Below are positions 48,001-58,634 of a DNA stretch of 64,000 bases, one piece after another. Position 1 is the stretch's first letter. Every line of letters starts with the position of its first letter. Position numbers and translations under genes: made by a program. This DNA comes from Aurelia coerulea (lineage: Eukaryota; Cnidaria; Scyphozoa; Semaeostomeae; Ulmaridae): contig CM076943.1 in the NCBI GenBank assembly GCA_039566865.1, positions 21,362,501-21,426,500 of the forward strand. The letters run 5' to 3'. Under the pieces are notes generated by a model. The model made no database searches and was not told the DNA's origin. It was given only the letters and a program-made list of their open reading frames with translations.

Positions 48001-51000
48001 AAGCAACGTGGCAGGATGAATATAAATGCGAACATTTTAAGTAATTCAAGGAATTTGAGTTATGGCTGAATTTTCAGTAGGCCCACATTACCCCACTTTG
48101 AAAAATATAAACATAAAAGAGTCATCTCTTCAATGACATCAAAATAAAAGCTATTTCATGTGTAAAAGACCAAACTCTCATCTCATACTCAGTTAAAAAT
48201 AACAGTAGCAGGGGAAGTTTTTCTAGGCTTTGAGATTCTTGCACAGTAGGCCGTTCAGTGAAACTATTTCATAAAGCGAATGGAGATACATCTAAGATAT
48301 AGAAAGATGATATTTCTAGCAAAAAGCTCAGTGGACCCACTTTACATGAGAGTGCCATGGTTTGTCTACAAAGTTAAAGAGACACAATTGCAAATATTTT
48401 GTGTCCGAAAATCTAAACGAGATTTCATCGTGCATAAAATAGAGACCTTCCACATTCTGAAAATATATTTAGTGCTTTCGTACGACTTCTAGAAATAAGG
48501 GGAAACAGGTAAATGAAAAATAACACATTTCTACCCACACTTTTCTGCGGCACGTGCGTATAGACAAGAAAGACAACGGACGAATTCTCTCGTTGCAAGT
48601 TTCTTTTCTTAAACATCCCAATCAAATTGACGGTGGTTGTGTCTCTTGTCGGGGAAAAAGAACAGCATTTTCTAAATTTAGACTCTCTTTGGCGCCATGA
48701 TCTCTGAAAATTGTTCGGGACAAAAGAACAGTATTTTCTAGATTTAGACTCTCTTTGGCGCCATGATCTCTGAAAATGATTCTGAAGTCATCTTCTTCGC
48801 CAGACAGATGCCCTGAGCAGATGGACGTTCCGCAAAGTTTTATTGCAGTGACCGCCCGATCGCATGGTCGGGTGGGTTTTCATGCCCTGCGCTAGGATGA
48901 AAATAGGCTGAAGAGCGCACCCATTTTTTCTTTGGCTATACAATGAAACGGCACGTGTCCAAGTTGTCAAATACAGCAGATGTATTTTTTATTTACCCCA
49001 CAGGCCCACTTTTAAGGTCACAGGAAATTTTTAATTCATAATGAGTTTCATGTATCACACTGTTATTCATTAAAAAAGCAATTTACAAAATCAAAGAAAG
49101 ATCACCTGACATAGATTGTATCTCTGGTGCAATTTGCAATCAATGTACCAGACAAGGAGGCGTATATCATTCAAGTTATGGGCAGGTTTGCAAGAAAGTT
49201 CATTGTTTAAAATGATAGTTTCACAGTTGTAACTGCAATAAAACTTTGCGGTACGTCCACCTGCTCAGAGCATGTCAGGCGAAGAAGATTACTTCACAAT
49301 CATTTTCAGAGATCATGCCACCAAAAAGAATCTCAATTTAGAAAATGCTGTTCTGTTGTACCTCCTCTTTTTGTGATTCGAACTGCATTTGAATCAAATT
49401 TCTATTTCACAGCAAAGGAAGCGCTTTCTTCCACATCTATCGTATCTTACATAAATTGTTTTTGGTCTCACAAGATTAAACTTTCATGGTTTCAAGTCCA
49501 GGGCTGACAAAAAAGTTTTTTCTTACTGGCAGCAAACTTCAAAAATCAGAATATCCTGCGAAATCTAGCCGAAATTTCCTGCAAGTAAGATTATAAGATA
49601 TTTCACTGGCTCAAACAGCATTCCTGAATTCTGTCCAGAATGAACTTGCATTCTAACTAAAGAACTAACTTGTACTTGAAGAACAGCCCATCGAATTCAA
49701 AATGTTACTTGAAAACAAGGTTACTATTTACATTGAATTAGGTGGTCATCGAAAGTCTTTGGACCACACTTCTAGTTCTTCAACGGGTAAACTTAATTTT
49801 ACATAATTACAAACCCAGCTGATGTTTAGTGAACCACCTATTTGCTTTGGGTTTTATGGTTGCTGTTCCATTTGAGGATCTCATGCATGACTCAATTACA
49901 TGGTTGAAAGCTTTCTTTTGTGTTTTGATTATCGAAAAAGGTTTTTAATCAATAAAATGATACTTCCTATCTTCATCAGGGGTTCAGAACTTAAATTGGC
50001 AAAGGCCTCAATTATTGCCAAATGTTTGGTTCATAAAATATTATCTACCTGGTGCGCCAAAATAAACTATGCACGTTTGACAGGCCACAATAAATCGTAC
50101 TGGACTGATTTTGAAGATTTATGACTTAATCGTTAGCAGAAAGCCTGAATTAGATACTGGGATTTTTGCAATTTTTTTCATTTTCAGTTTTTAGAGCTAG
50201 AAGTGAGTTTCCTAAAATTTTAGTTTTCGAAAACAGTGAAAACGATCAAAAACATCGATCAAGTTTTCTAAAGAATCGACATGAATGGACCAAGAGAGAA
50301 CTTGTTCGTGGTGATTTGCGATTTAAAAATCGACCAATTGTACTCTGCTGTACGAGAGTTCGTAAAACCCCCAAATCCCCCTAAAAACGTTTTCTCTTTA
50401 TTCATTCATGTTGAATCATGTTGATCGACGTTTTTTGATCGTTTTCAATGTTCTCGAAAATGAACATTTTAAGAAACTCGCTTCTTCTAGCTCTAAAAAC
50501 TGAAAACGGAAAAATTTGTGAAAAAGTCCAAGAATCTAATTCAGGCATTCTGCCAAAGATTAAGTCATAAATCTTCAAAATTGGTCCAGTGTACGATTTA
50601 TTGTGGCCAAACGTGCATAGTTTTTTTTGGCGCACCCTGTAGAGGAAACAGTTTCATGGGATCTCCTTACACATTGATCATATTTTTTCCTTTAAAACTT
50701 GTTTTAATTGCTGCCATCTCAACCCGATTTACGAAGGAACATTCACATTGGCCGTCCTTCATTAAATGCAGATTGGAAACATTTATTGAAATGAATTTCA
50801 GACTTTCAGTTAGTGATTTTTCCACCCTTACGCATGTTTTTCATAAGAAGATAAGATTTGACCCAGCACTGAAAGTTTTGTTGATTCTAGGAGATGTTGA
50901 GAACTGAAAGTTTCAGTTTGATAAAGGCTCGTCAAATCGATGTTGTATTTATTTGTTTGTTCCTTGATGGATGTGCATTTACATGAAACCAGTTACATAT

Positions 51001-54000
51001 TATTGCATAGCTATCTCTGGATCCTAAGCTCTTTTTGCAAGCTGGACAATTGTCTGTTCCTGCAGGAAATGTATGCAAGATTTTTTCTGGTCGCAGGAAG
51101 AAAGGTTTTTTTCATGCCCTGTATAGCGGCTAATCGATATAGCAATGTCGATTCCCTTTACAGGGAATCGAATCGCCATAGTTGAAAGCTGACCTGGGCT
51201 GAAATGGTGCCAGACGTTTCATTTCCTCGTGGCCTAACCGCTTTCGCAACCGCCATTAACCTAACACAACGACAACCACATGGGTAACATAATAATAATC
51301 ACTACATGGGCTAAGTTTAAAATATAATTTGTTTTATTATATGGCGTTCGAAAATACGGCTCCTCGGACCGGCAACGCAGCAATTCGATTGGTTCTTAAA
51401 GGCAATCTGTCTCATTCGTAATTGGCTGAAGATTGTTTAAGGGGATTAAAGATTTGTATGGCAGGATTACCAGAAAAGAATTGGAAAAGAGATCGTTTCG
51501 AATTGAACTGCATTTTTATCATGCGAAAAATTCAAAGAGTCTGGGATCTAGCTCCTTTCCTTTGTTTAAGCTTTGTTCTCTAAACCAATCACCTGCGTGA
51601 CAGAGCTCCTTTAAAGTAAATGAACGGAGATATAGCGACACAATCTAAACATAGCACAAAAGAACGGCAGGCGCCATTAATCTTCCTTTTGTTTTTATCG
51701 ATCAAGAACATCAAATACAATAGGTTTTATTTAGATGGACCCAATCTCCCTAGCTAAGTTGCTTTTTAACCCCGTTGATTTACTTTAAACGGTCCGTAAA
51801 AGCCGTATTTTTCGTTCGAAGCCGTATTGGACCGGGCGTTGCCTTAAAAATCAACAACAAGGGAGGAGCTTTTTGCGTAGGCTTAGGCCGCAAGAAGTGT
51901 CAGCCAAAGTTTAGCTTATTCGTCGAAGATTTCTTTTCTGTAAACTTCGAAGACGAACTTGAAATTATACACGAAGAAAATGCCAATGTAGTTAACGTCG
52001 CAACGAGCAACTACAGTGATGCACAGGATCAAAGACACAACAGAAAAGTACGATACTATAAAAAACGTTCTCAAAAGGTTCTGTCATATAATAAAGCCTT
52101 TAAACGATTACTCGATCCATGCTGGAAAATATTTGGACCTTAGTTCATTGTACGGACCTCACTGCGTTCGGTCCGTACGTCAAACTGCGATCCAAATATT
52201 TCCAGCATGGACCTCGTAATCGTTTAATAACCGCATAGTATTTGAAAACGTGGACACGTGCCGTTTCATTGTGTAGCGGAAGAAGCAATGAGTCTGATAG
52301 ATCAAGCTATGTATATTCCCTGTAAATACTGTACTCTCTTATCAAGAAACACTTTATCTCCAGATCGTGTGAATAACTAATAGCTAAGCAAATGTCGAGA
52401 GAACATTGGGTAAGATTTTGTGGGAAATGAACAGCTATGTATGCTTCTTATTAATTTCTTTTACGTCATAGTTAGAGAGTTTGGACTTTGCTGTAAGTAA
52501 CGGAGATCAAATAAGACATTAATAATGGAGCGATCAATTGGATAGGGGGTCTGTAACGTTATGTTACATATACGGGCGTTCCATATACGGGCCATTCATA
52601 GTAAACGGCAGGCCTGTAACGCTACGTTACATATAAGGGCGTTACATATACGGGCGTGTTACACATTCGGGCGTTACATATACGGGCCATTCATAGTAAA
52701 CGGCAGGCCTGTAACGCTACGTTACATATAAGGGCGTTACATATACGGGCCTTGTAGGTCTGACACGCTCGTTTTTAATATTTGTTACGTTGAATAGATT
52801 TTTGTGATTGCATCCTATCGTTCTTGCGTTTTATTGCGATTGATGTTTGCAACTGCATATTACTGTTTCAATGCTAATTCTTGCAAGGTTATGAATTACC
52901 TTCAGTATGTGATTATACCCCTACTGAATGTGCATATCCAAGCCATGCTCAGGTTCCCACTGAAGCATTGGTTCATAGCTGTAACCTTTACAATTTGTAA
53001 GCTGCAACCCTAACGCTAACCTTTGCAACCTTTACAATACAAACTGCTAGCTCCCTGGCTGTTTTTAAAAACCGAATAAAAACCTGGAAAGGGGAGAAAT
53101 GCAACTTTAGGCTTTGTCGAATTTTTGTTCCAAATCTAGGTTTTTTAGTTTGAACATGTAAATAGTACTTTTTGATTGTAAATTTATTTTTTCCAACTTA
53201 TTTTTCTTTAGTAGGCCTTAATTAGTTTTAAATTAGCTATTGTATGTTAGCCACTTTAAATAAAGAATTAATAATAATAATAATAGTTTGCAAATGTCTA
53301 TGTTGCTGTGAAGGGAATATTTTCGAGCAATTAGTTTGGTTAGCGAGCAAGCTACCACATCAGGGCCCTTGTTCATAGCAGTACTTCTTTGTACTGATAA
53401 GGTATTTAAGCAAGTGTATATATCTTTGAAAATCTTCTTCGACAATGTAATATGTTCTTATCGCATACCGGATGAGTTTGAAAAGTTACTGCGATACTGT
53501 TGTACTGTTGGAGTACTCTTTCCAATACCAAACTATCCCAACTGCAACAATTACAGACAAGGGCGAAGAAGCTAATAGTGGACGCCAAGTATAAGGACGG
53601 GTGGAATTGTAAATGGCTAAATGTAAAGTCTTTGCTCTCCTTTGACAAAGGAGTCTTGACAAAATTCTGCATGACCTTTGTCCCGAAAATCTTCGCCATA
53701 AGTTCACTGAAAGATCTATTATTTCAGAGTATAGAACCAGAAATCATGGAGATCTGCAAGTTCCCAAAGTTAGGTCAGAATATGCAAAGCGAAGCTTCTA
53801 CTTCTCTGATGTCAAATTGGAATGATATCCGGACAACATTCGAGAACAAGAATGAATCGCTCGTTTTAAAACGGGTTTTAGAAGTATCTTTTGAACCTAC
53901 AAGATCCAAACACGACCCCTTGGTAGAGCAGCATATTAAAATTGTTTACAAATTTTTCTTTTATTTTTTGTCTTTAAAAGGAATTGTTAATAGGCTGAAA

Positions 54001-56968
54001 GGTGTATCATGTATAAATATTGATTAAATGAAAAATGAAAAAGATGTTCCTAGAATATCACAGCAATGTATTCCTCATTTCATGAGGAATTTCGGTGGAA
54101 AAAGTTTGCTTTCCTGCGTTTCTTGATGTAACTTGATATTTGCTTGCAGTGTTTTGTTGACCAAAGGAAACGATGAGCAGCTAGGGTCCCCGTGTTTTGT
54201 GACCGAGAGCCAGGCGCCCAATTGTGACCTCCAGCGACGAGCGAATGAAGTGTAAAGAGAATTTTAAAAAATGAAACGTTTTCATAACGAACCTGAATGA
54301 ATTAGATATGATGCCTGGGGCAGATGTTTAGTTTTATCCTTATTCTTTTGATATACACTTACCAGGAATCCACATTCGCGCTTTGCATGGATTGTTAATC
54401 CCAAGTTCCTGTGGAGGGCGGAGTCGCCTTTGGTGCGTAGCAGCCTGGGCGGCGACTAGTAATCTTCAGCTTCATTTCATCATCATTTTCATCCTAAAAT
54501 ATTTATACATGTTACAAGATTCATGTAAATGTGTTCAATCTGACCTGTTACAAAAAGCTAAAGAAAAGTAATTATCTAAGAACGTAAGAAGTTAAAAAGT
54601 GTTTAACCCCGCGATAGGAAAACGCATTTGACCTTCCCCAGGGATCAGTGCTTGGCCCCCTACTGTTTCTCGCCTACATAATGACCTACCTAATTCATCC
54701 AAACTGTTGTCATTCTTTATGTTTACTGATGACACAAATATTTATTTTGAAACTAATGATCTCATAGGCCTCACCAAAACCACCAACAGAGAACTTAGTA
54801 AAGTAAAAACATGGCTTGACTGCAATAAATTGGCACTCAATATTGACAAGACTAACTTTTTTCTTTTTAATTCCCCTTGGAAAAAATTACCTGACATAAT
54901 TAATCTTAAATTTGGCAAAGAAATAATCCAAAGGACAAAAAATTTCATGTTTCTAGGAGTACTTCTTGATGAACATCTCACCTGGAAATGTCACATTAAT
55001 GAACTTTCAACAAATCTTTCCAGATCTTGTAGGATCTATTTCAAGATAAGGCATTATTATGTTCCCTTATCAACACTAATCTGCCTCTACAACTCACTAT
55101 TTTCTTCTTTCCTCAACTATGGTATTACATCTTGGGTTCTTACATATCAATCATATCTAATTCCCCACTTTTCCTTCTGCAGAAGAAAATCTTAAGGCGT
55201 TTAAATTTTCAACTATTTTCAGCTCCATCAGCACGTATTTTCCTTTCACTGAAGATACTGAAAGTTAAGGACTTACTACTTTCAAATATTCCAACCTTTG
55301 TTTATGAATCCGTAAATAAATTATTTCCCACTTGCTTTCATAATTACTTCACACCAAACTCATCCGTTCACAGAATTAGAACTCGTCGAGCAACTAGAGG
55401 TGACCTACTCAAATCTTTTAAAAACACTACTGCATATGATTTGCAAACAATTCAGTACTTTTTGGTTCCAAACTTTGGAATACTCTCCCGTTATTCACAT
55501 GTGCTGTCAGCTCTGTTTCAGTTTCGATCTAAACTGAAGACACACTTCGTCATTTCCTATTCAAACTCTTATAAGTTAGGACTCTACCACTCACACCAGC
55601 CATTATTTCTTATGCACATCTGGTTCTGGTTGTTGTTTCAAAAACATTTTAAGTTTCTTTGTTTTTATGGGGGGGGGGGCTTTTTCGATTAGTTATCCTA
55701 TTTAGGGTGCTCCTCCTTAATCAATCAATCTTATATACAATCATGTGAAATTTCTTTTTCTTCATATGGCGTTTTCTCTTTATTATTGTATGATGTCTTG
55801 TAAAGTAGCAGTTGTACTGTAATTATGTAAAGTTTTTCTACTCTCTTTAGTATTATATGATATCTTGTAAGTTATTAGTTATATAGTAATTATGTAGAAT
55901 TGTATTTAGGATTGATTGATGAATAAATGAAACTTAAACTGAAACTGACAGTTTTCACGGTACCTTGAGATCAATTTCCCAACACTTTCCCAGGAACAGT
56001 GATTTGTTGGCAAGGTCACAAAGGGACCCACAAATAACTGGCAATGCAATCTTCGAAAGGGGATACTCTTTATTGAAGAACGGTGATAGCCCTTCGTGAA
56101 ACTACCATTTTACTTTGATAACCAAAAAGTATTTTAAAAAGAAAGTACCATATGAATAGCAAAAAAAAAAAGTTAACACGTTTGGCGGGCTATGGAATAA
56201 AAGGTATGCGGCCGACAGTCAAAACTGAAATTCTAATCTATCCGTCAAAGACACGCTAACTTAGATGTGAAAATTTTGTTTCATCGCTCATATTTTTGCA
56301 CCCAGATATTTGCGAAAATGCTGGTGAGGGGTTTTTGTGTGAACGAGAACTCCACATGTTCGTTTCTGGTCCATGATTTACTTGCTATTTAATTCAGATT
56401 CGATACAATTATCAGTTTCAAAAATAGAATTTATATTTCAATAACAAGCAAATCATAGACCAGAATCGAATGTGAAATTCTCGTTCCCATATTAACCCCT
56501 TTTCTTTTCCAATTATGGGTTTAAAAGATAAAAGATTTTACCAAACAAAATTTTACATCTAAATTAGCCTTTTGACTGATAGATAACATTTCAATTTTAA
56601 ATATTGGCCTCGTACTTTTTATTCCACTGCCCGCGAAGAAACGTGCTAACTTTTTACTCAAGCTGTATGGCTAGATGTCAGACAGCATGAGGGTCTAAAA
56701 CCTGGTATCGCGTAAAATGAACGTCTTTCTGGATTATATTATATTTTATTATATCATACATCTGGATTATATTATATTGTATATCATTATGAACACATAT
56801 TTTTCCTTATTCAAGGCGGTGGTGTAGCTGGTTTGTCTGCGGTTGCAACTGCAAAGAATATGGGTGCCATTGTGAGGGCCTTTGATACAAGAGCAGCAGT
56901 AAAAGAGCAAATTCAGTCTCTCGGAGCTGAATTCTTGGAGGTCAAAGGCGTTGAAGAATCCGGCGAAG
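33069..56968 (+). CDS. NNT: NAD(P) transhydrogenase, mitochondrial; 5' half of gene (6 exons)
   Basis: Exons at 33069-33129, 33782-33840, 36569-36635, 37172-37416, 44124-44442 and 56816-56968. All have AG/GT borders and matching phases (61, 59, 67, 245, 319 and 153 nt), giving 301 residues plus one base. Residues 1-62 are Arg/Ser/Thr-rich with almost no acids ([31 protein letters not shown]), a mitochondrial presequence. Residues 75-93 carry the domain I signature ([18 protein letters not shown]). Residues 145-250 include [24 protein letters not shown] and [17 protein letters not shown]. The NAD-binding turn GGGVAGLSA starts at 251, followed by [13 protein letters not shown] couples hydride transfer from NADH to NADP+ to proton flow across the inner membrane. 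The rest of domain I, the membrane domain and the NADP domain lie right of the window. A non-coding 5' exon is likely, because the ATG exon is preceded by a good acceptor at 33038-33039. Confidence 0.93.
34397..34556. mobile_element. Uninterrupted ACCTTTTAGCTATTTT MITE
   Basis: About 160 bp with inverted ends (accttttagctattttacaa / cttttgtgaaacggctgaaaggt). It serves as an empty-site relative of 14480-14938. Confidence 0.7.
34822..36365. repeat. Diverged direct repeats of a family shared with 48.6-51.1 kb
   Basis: gtatcattctgttattcatt recurs at 34861 and 35324. The block from tgcaatca(a/t)ggtaccagac recurs at about 35414 and 35690. 36190-36360 matches 50966-51120. NNT exon 3 lies just downstream. 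Confidence 0.75.
36940..37110. mobile_element. Half copy of the 16.7-kb foldback element
   Basis: ttgtttttttt...caattactggttgagagaat through gcaagatctgtccttgttgt matches the right arm of 16699-17303. It ends about 60 bp before NNT exon 4. Confidence 0.7.
37493..37627. mobile_element. hAT-like MITE, CAGTAACGCCGGA ends
   Basis: 135 bp. Exact 8-bp duplication cttctcgc (37485-37492, 37628-37635). Ends CAGTAACGCCGGA and, inverted, CAGGGACGCCGGA. G/C-run palindrome inside. It inserted 76 bp after NNT exon 4. Confidence 0.85.
38061..38234. mobile_element. hAT-like MITE, CATAGGCGTAGG ends
   Basis: 174 bp. Ends cataggcgtagg and, inverted, catcggcgtagg. Flanks cgtctaaa and cgtctaag match 7 of 8. Internal ggggggctgcagcccc. 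Confidence 0.7.
38580..39840 (+). pseudogene. LINE reverse transcriptase, frameshifted
   Basis: Plus-strand pieces read [22 protein letters not shown]-(one base lost)[41 protein letters not shown] (catalytic YADD intact), then [27 protein letters not shown] and, near the end, [14 protein letters not shown]. Several frameshifts and stops. It covers most of an RT domain of a non-LTR element inside NNT intron 4. The 5' half and endonuclease are absent. Confidence 0.85.
39850..41515. other. NNT intron DNA, no recognised element
   Basis: AT-rich apart from a GC-richer patch at about 40370-40680. No clear TIR pairs or coding matches seen. Confidence 0.4.
40347..40652 (-). other. Unrecognised 101-codon open frame
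   Basis: A minus-strand frame in somewhat GC-richer DNA in the NNT intron. It has a hydrophobic stretch near residues 12-22 and a His-rich middle. No family is recognised and no splice context was found. Probably non-coding. Confidence 0.15.
41525..43644. mobile_element. TTAA-flanked 2.1-kb TIR element
   Basis: TTAA at 41521-41524 and 43645-43648. Ends GGGAGTTAAAGGGGCTAAAT and, inverted, GGGAATCAAAGGGGCTAAAA. piggyBac-type target. No transposase frame is recognisable. Confidence 0.7.
45015..45129. repeat. Foldback with 35-bp arms
   Basis: ttttggcgctgtttgagagaataaaccaa pairs with its inverse ending gttgttt...gccaaaa at about 45095-45129. Related to one edge of the repeat family at 46.4-47.8 kb (ctcgaacaacgctaag). 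Confidence 0.6.
45285..45348. repeat. Perfect 30-bp inverted repeat, 4-nt loop
   Basis: tcattttcattgtgttatta at 45285 continues to 45314. Its exact complement occupies 45319-45348, with agat between. Confidence 0.95.
45740..46350. repeat. CGATCG minisatellite, 21-bp unit plus inverted variants
   Basis: Unit aaaaacctactttatcgatcg repeats exactly about six times from 45761. It then breaks into variants in both orientations (gtgggtttctcggcgagaaa, aacccactttatcggcgata). In one frame it spells KPTLSIE. Many half-units are self-complementary. Confidence 0.9.
46379..47840. repeat. Three tandem copies of a unit of about 360-410 bp
   Basis: gtcaactgttgattc(a/c)ttacc begins near 46379, 46738 and 47566. 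Copy 2 is lengthened by the element at 46891-47305. Each unit carries gatatgatatatcatgtgac and cgaacaacgctaagatat-like blocks. Confidence 0.8.
46891..47305. mobile_element. TAAGAACC-iteron element, full length
   Basis: 415 bp. Ends cagtaaaaacccgcacataa and, inverted, cagtaaaaacccgcacgtaa, with TA at 46889-46890 and 47306-47307. The taagaacc word recurs in both orientations. The flanking tandem copies give the matching empty site. Confidence 0.9.
48650..49470. mobile_element. Inverted pair of the 34.8-kb repeat family
   Basis: 48665-48850 is inverted relative to 35110-35220 and 49200-49350. The tctctttggcgccatgatct block is duplicated in tandem (about 48685 and 48755). The arms face each other around about 48,990. 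Confidence 0.6.
50048..50639. mobile_element. CCGGGTGCGCC foldback MITE, copy 2
   Basis: Ends cctggtgcgccaaaataaac and, inverted, cagggtgcgccaaaaaaaac, with TA at 50046-50047 and 50640-50641. The arms pair for about 240 bp. Confidence 0.85.
50940..51130. repeat. Second copy of the 36.2-kb repeat block
   Basis: gtgcatttacatgaaaccag through tttttttcatgccctg matches 36205-36355 closely. Confidence 0.75.
51775..52143 (+). other. Unrecognised 122-codon open frame
   Basis: The frame is Lys/Arg-rich with an acidic central part ([12 protein letters not shown]). I do not recognise it. It ends inside an inverted repeat: about 52102-52142 reappears inverted at about 52180-52226, around the palindromic centre gtacggacc...ggtccgtac. 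It lies inside an NNT intron in repeat-rich DNA, so a transposon-related or chance frame is most likely. Confidence 0.2.
52548..52752. repeat. Compound tandem repeat, gcgttacatatacggg motif
   Basis: A 95-bp unit (gccattcatagtaaacggca start at 52591 and 52686) is built from short copies of ttacatatacgggc. Confidence 0.85.
53038..53287 (+). pseudogene. 5'-truncated LINE 3' end
   Basis: [17 protein letters not shown] then a stop and UTR ending ctttaaataaagaattaata(ata)n. Nearly the same as the 3' end of the LINE at 21925-23128. Confidence 0.75.
53380..54020 (+). pseudogene. LINE fragment, post-RT region
   Basis: [20 protein letters not shown] ... [21 protein letters not shown] and, in another frame, [20 protein letters not shown]. 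Typical C-terminal LINE region with frameshifts. Confidence 0.7.
54620..55948 (+). pseudogene. LINE reverse transcriptase with 3' tail
   Basis: [13 protein letters not shown] region at about 54640, then [14 protein letters not shown] (F-T-D-D in place of the usual [FY]ADD), [36 protein letters not shown], a frameshift at about 55190, then [14 protein letters not shown] and an end at about 55590. The tail is atgaataaatgaaacttaaactgaaactga. 5'-truncated. Confidence 0.8.
56165..56657. mobile_element. Foldback element in NNT intron 5
   Basis: aaaagttaacacgtttggcg (about 56168) pairs with its inverse ending at about 56655 (cgcgaagaaacgtgctaacttttt). Inner arms pair to about 56400. It lies 160 bp before NNT exon 6. 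Confidence 0.7.
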
Positions 56969-57289
56969 GTATGTTCTACTTAAAGGGGCTCCGCGTGCAA
57001 ATACCACATTTCGATTGACACGGTGGTCTTGCAGTTTTTTGGTGGGCAATATCACGCAGATGTTTGCCTGCTTTTTTCGAAAATGAAAGCGTCATTTTGA
57101 AGATAAATCTTTGTAGTTCAAAAGGAAATAACCAAACATTGATATCTTTTACGAGTGCTTGGATATAAATGGATTTTTAAGCGTTTGTCAATGCTTCAGA
57201 TACCTTTTTTTTCTATATATACCATCTAAAAATTTACATAACAAATTACTACCTACATTACTTAACCTACTTTACTATACTACGAGTAC

Positions 57290-58030
57290 GATACCAAGAG
57301 GAGCAAATAAAATGTCAACCCCGAGGCCTTAAAAAAAGATTTGAAAAAGTACATTTGTATAAATTAGACTTAACTAGGAACAAAGCAAAAAAGAAAAGAC
57401 AAAAGATAAAAAAAAAGACTTAAGGAGAAAAAGAAACACAAACAAACAAACAAAAACGAAAGACAAAAGACAACAAAAAATAATAATAATTTTGCCAAGA
57501 AAACGAGCGTACTTGGTTGTGTGGCTTGTGACAAGGTTTAAAATGAGCTCAATCTAATCGACCAGTTTCTTGGATAAATTTTAATGTTAGCTCGAGTATG
57601 TTCCTGTTAACATTATTGGGGAGGTTTTTATCACCATACAATAGGAGCTGCGTTAGGATCTCATTTGAGACATTAGCATATCCAAGTGGTCGTAATAATG
57701 GAAGTATTCCAGCAAGAAGGTTTTGTCGTTGGAGCCCAAAGGAAGGGCAAAGCAACAAAAAGTGTTCCGTATCCTCTACACCATCGTTCGTAGGGCACAT
57801 TGGGTTTACAGTATCCTTAAAATTATGCCTGAATTTGTGAAAGTTCAATTTGCTGAGACCCACTCTAAGTTGGGTAAGCTGGGATAAACCTAATGGGTCG
57901 TGAATCCCAAAGACCGATTTTGCAGGGGGGCGGATAACTGACAGAAGTTTTTTCTTAAAAACAGCGACAGATGGTGCTAGTCTCAGTTCTGGTTCAAGAT
58001 CTGGTTCAAGATCTGCTTCAGATACCTCTG
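57290..58030 (-). pseudogene. LINE C-terminal fragment with Cys/His motif
   Basis: Minus-strand TQLRVGLSKLNFHKFRHNF, then CPTNDGVEDTEHFLLLCPSF (a C-x-H-x-C zinc-type end domain) and LLLYGDKNLPNNVNRNILEL. A T-rich 3' UTR runs to about 57290. 5'-truncated; lies in the NNT intron after exon 6. Confidence 0.75.
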
Positions 58031-58187
58031 CTCGTACATCCTTTCATAAAACTTAAAAAGGCTGTGATTCTAAGAATAATGATGATATCAAGAATGCTCT
58101 CTGGAACAATGGCAAACGACCTAATGATCCCTTCTATGAATGCACTTGAAAGAATTGGGCAATAACGTTTTGCACATTTGATTTTAA

Positions 58188-58496
58188 AGGTAATGTGTCC
58201 ATACAGCTGCGTATACACTCTTGTCAAAATTTGCTGACGCGATGCTGGCGAAGAGCCTCGAAGAGTCCACTGTGATTGGTAGAATTTAACTGATCACATG
58301 CAAAATTAGAATTTAGATTTTACAACGAAGCTGCCTGCAGTGAGACTTTGGGCTCAGCTCTCAAATCGCAACCGCAAGTAAGTCATCAGTCTGCTTATAT
58401 TCGACCTGGCTATCTTTTTAGTACGACGGTTAAATGATCACATGAACTATCACGTGAAAATAGCAAAGTCGCTGTACTTACATGGACACATTACCT
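58188..58496. mobile_element. TTAA-flanked MITE, AGGTAATGTGTCCAT family
   Basis: TTAA at 58184-58187 and 58497-58500. Ends aggtaatgtgtccatacag and, inverted, aggtaatgtgtccatgtaag. Same family as 4188-4444 and 4565-5166. Confidence 0.8.
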
Positions 58497-58500
58497 TTAA

Positions 58501-58634
58501 AGGGAGTACAAAGACCAGCAGCTTTTGCCGTCGTTTGTGTTTGTTTTTGTGAACTTCGTACAGTCAGTTATTCTGGAAGGTGTGGGGAGCAAGTCGCTGA
58601 CTTCGCGAAAAGCATGCTGGTCTTTGTACTCCCT
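58501..58634. mobile_element. TTAA-flanked MITE, AGGGAGTACAAAGACCAGCA ends
   Basis: 134 bp. Shares TTAA 58497-58500 with its left neighbour; right TTAA at 58635-58638. TIRs of about 25 bp. Confidence 0.8.

Noticed and set aside
53406..53707. Minus-strand frames of 73-97 codons
   Set aside because: They are antisense to a recognisable LINE protein on the plus strand.
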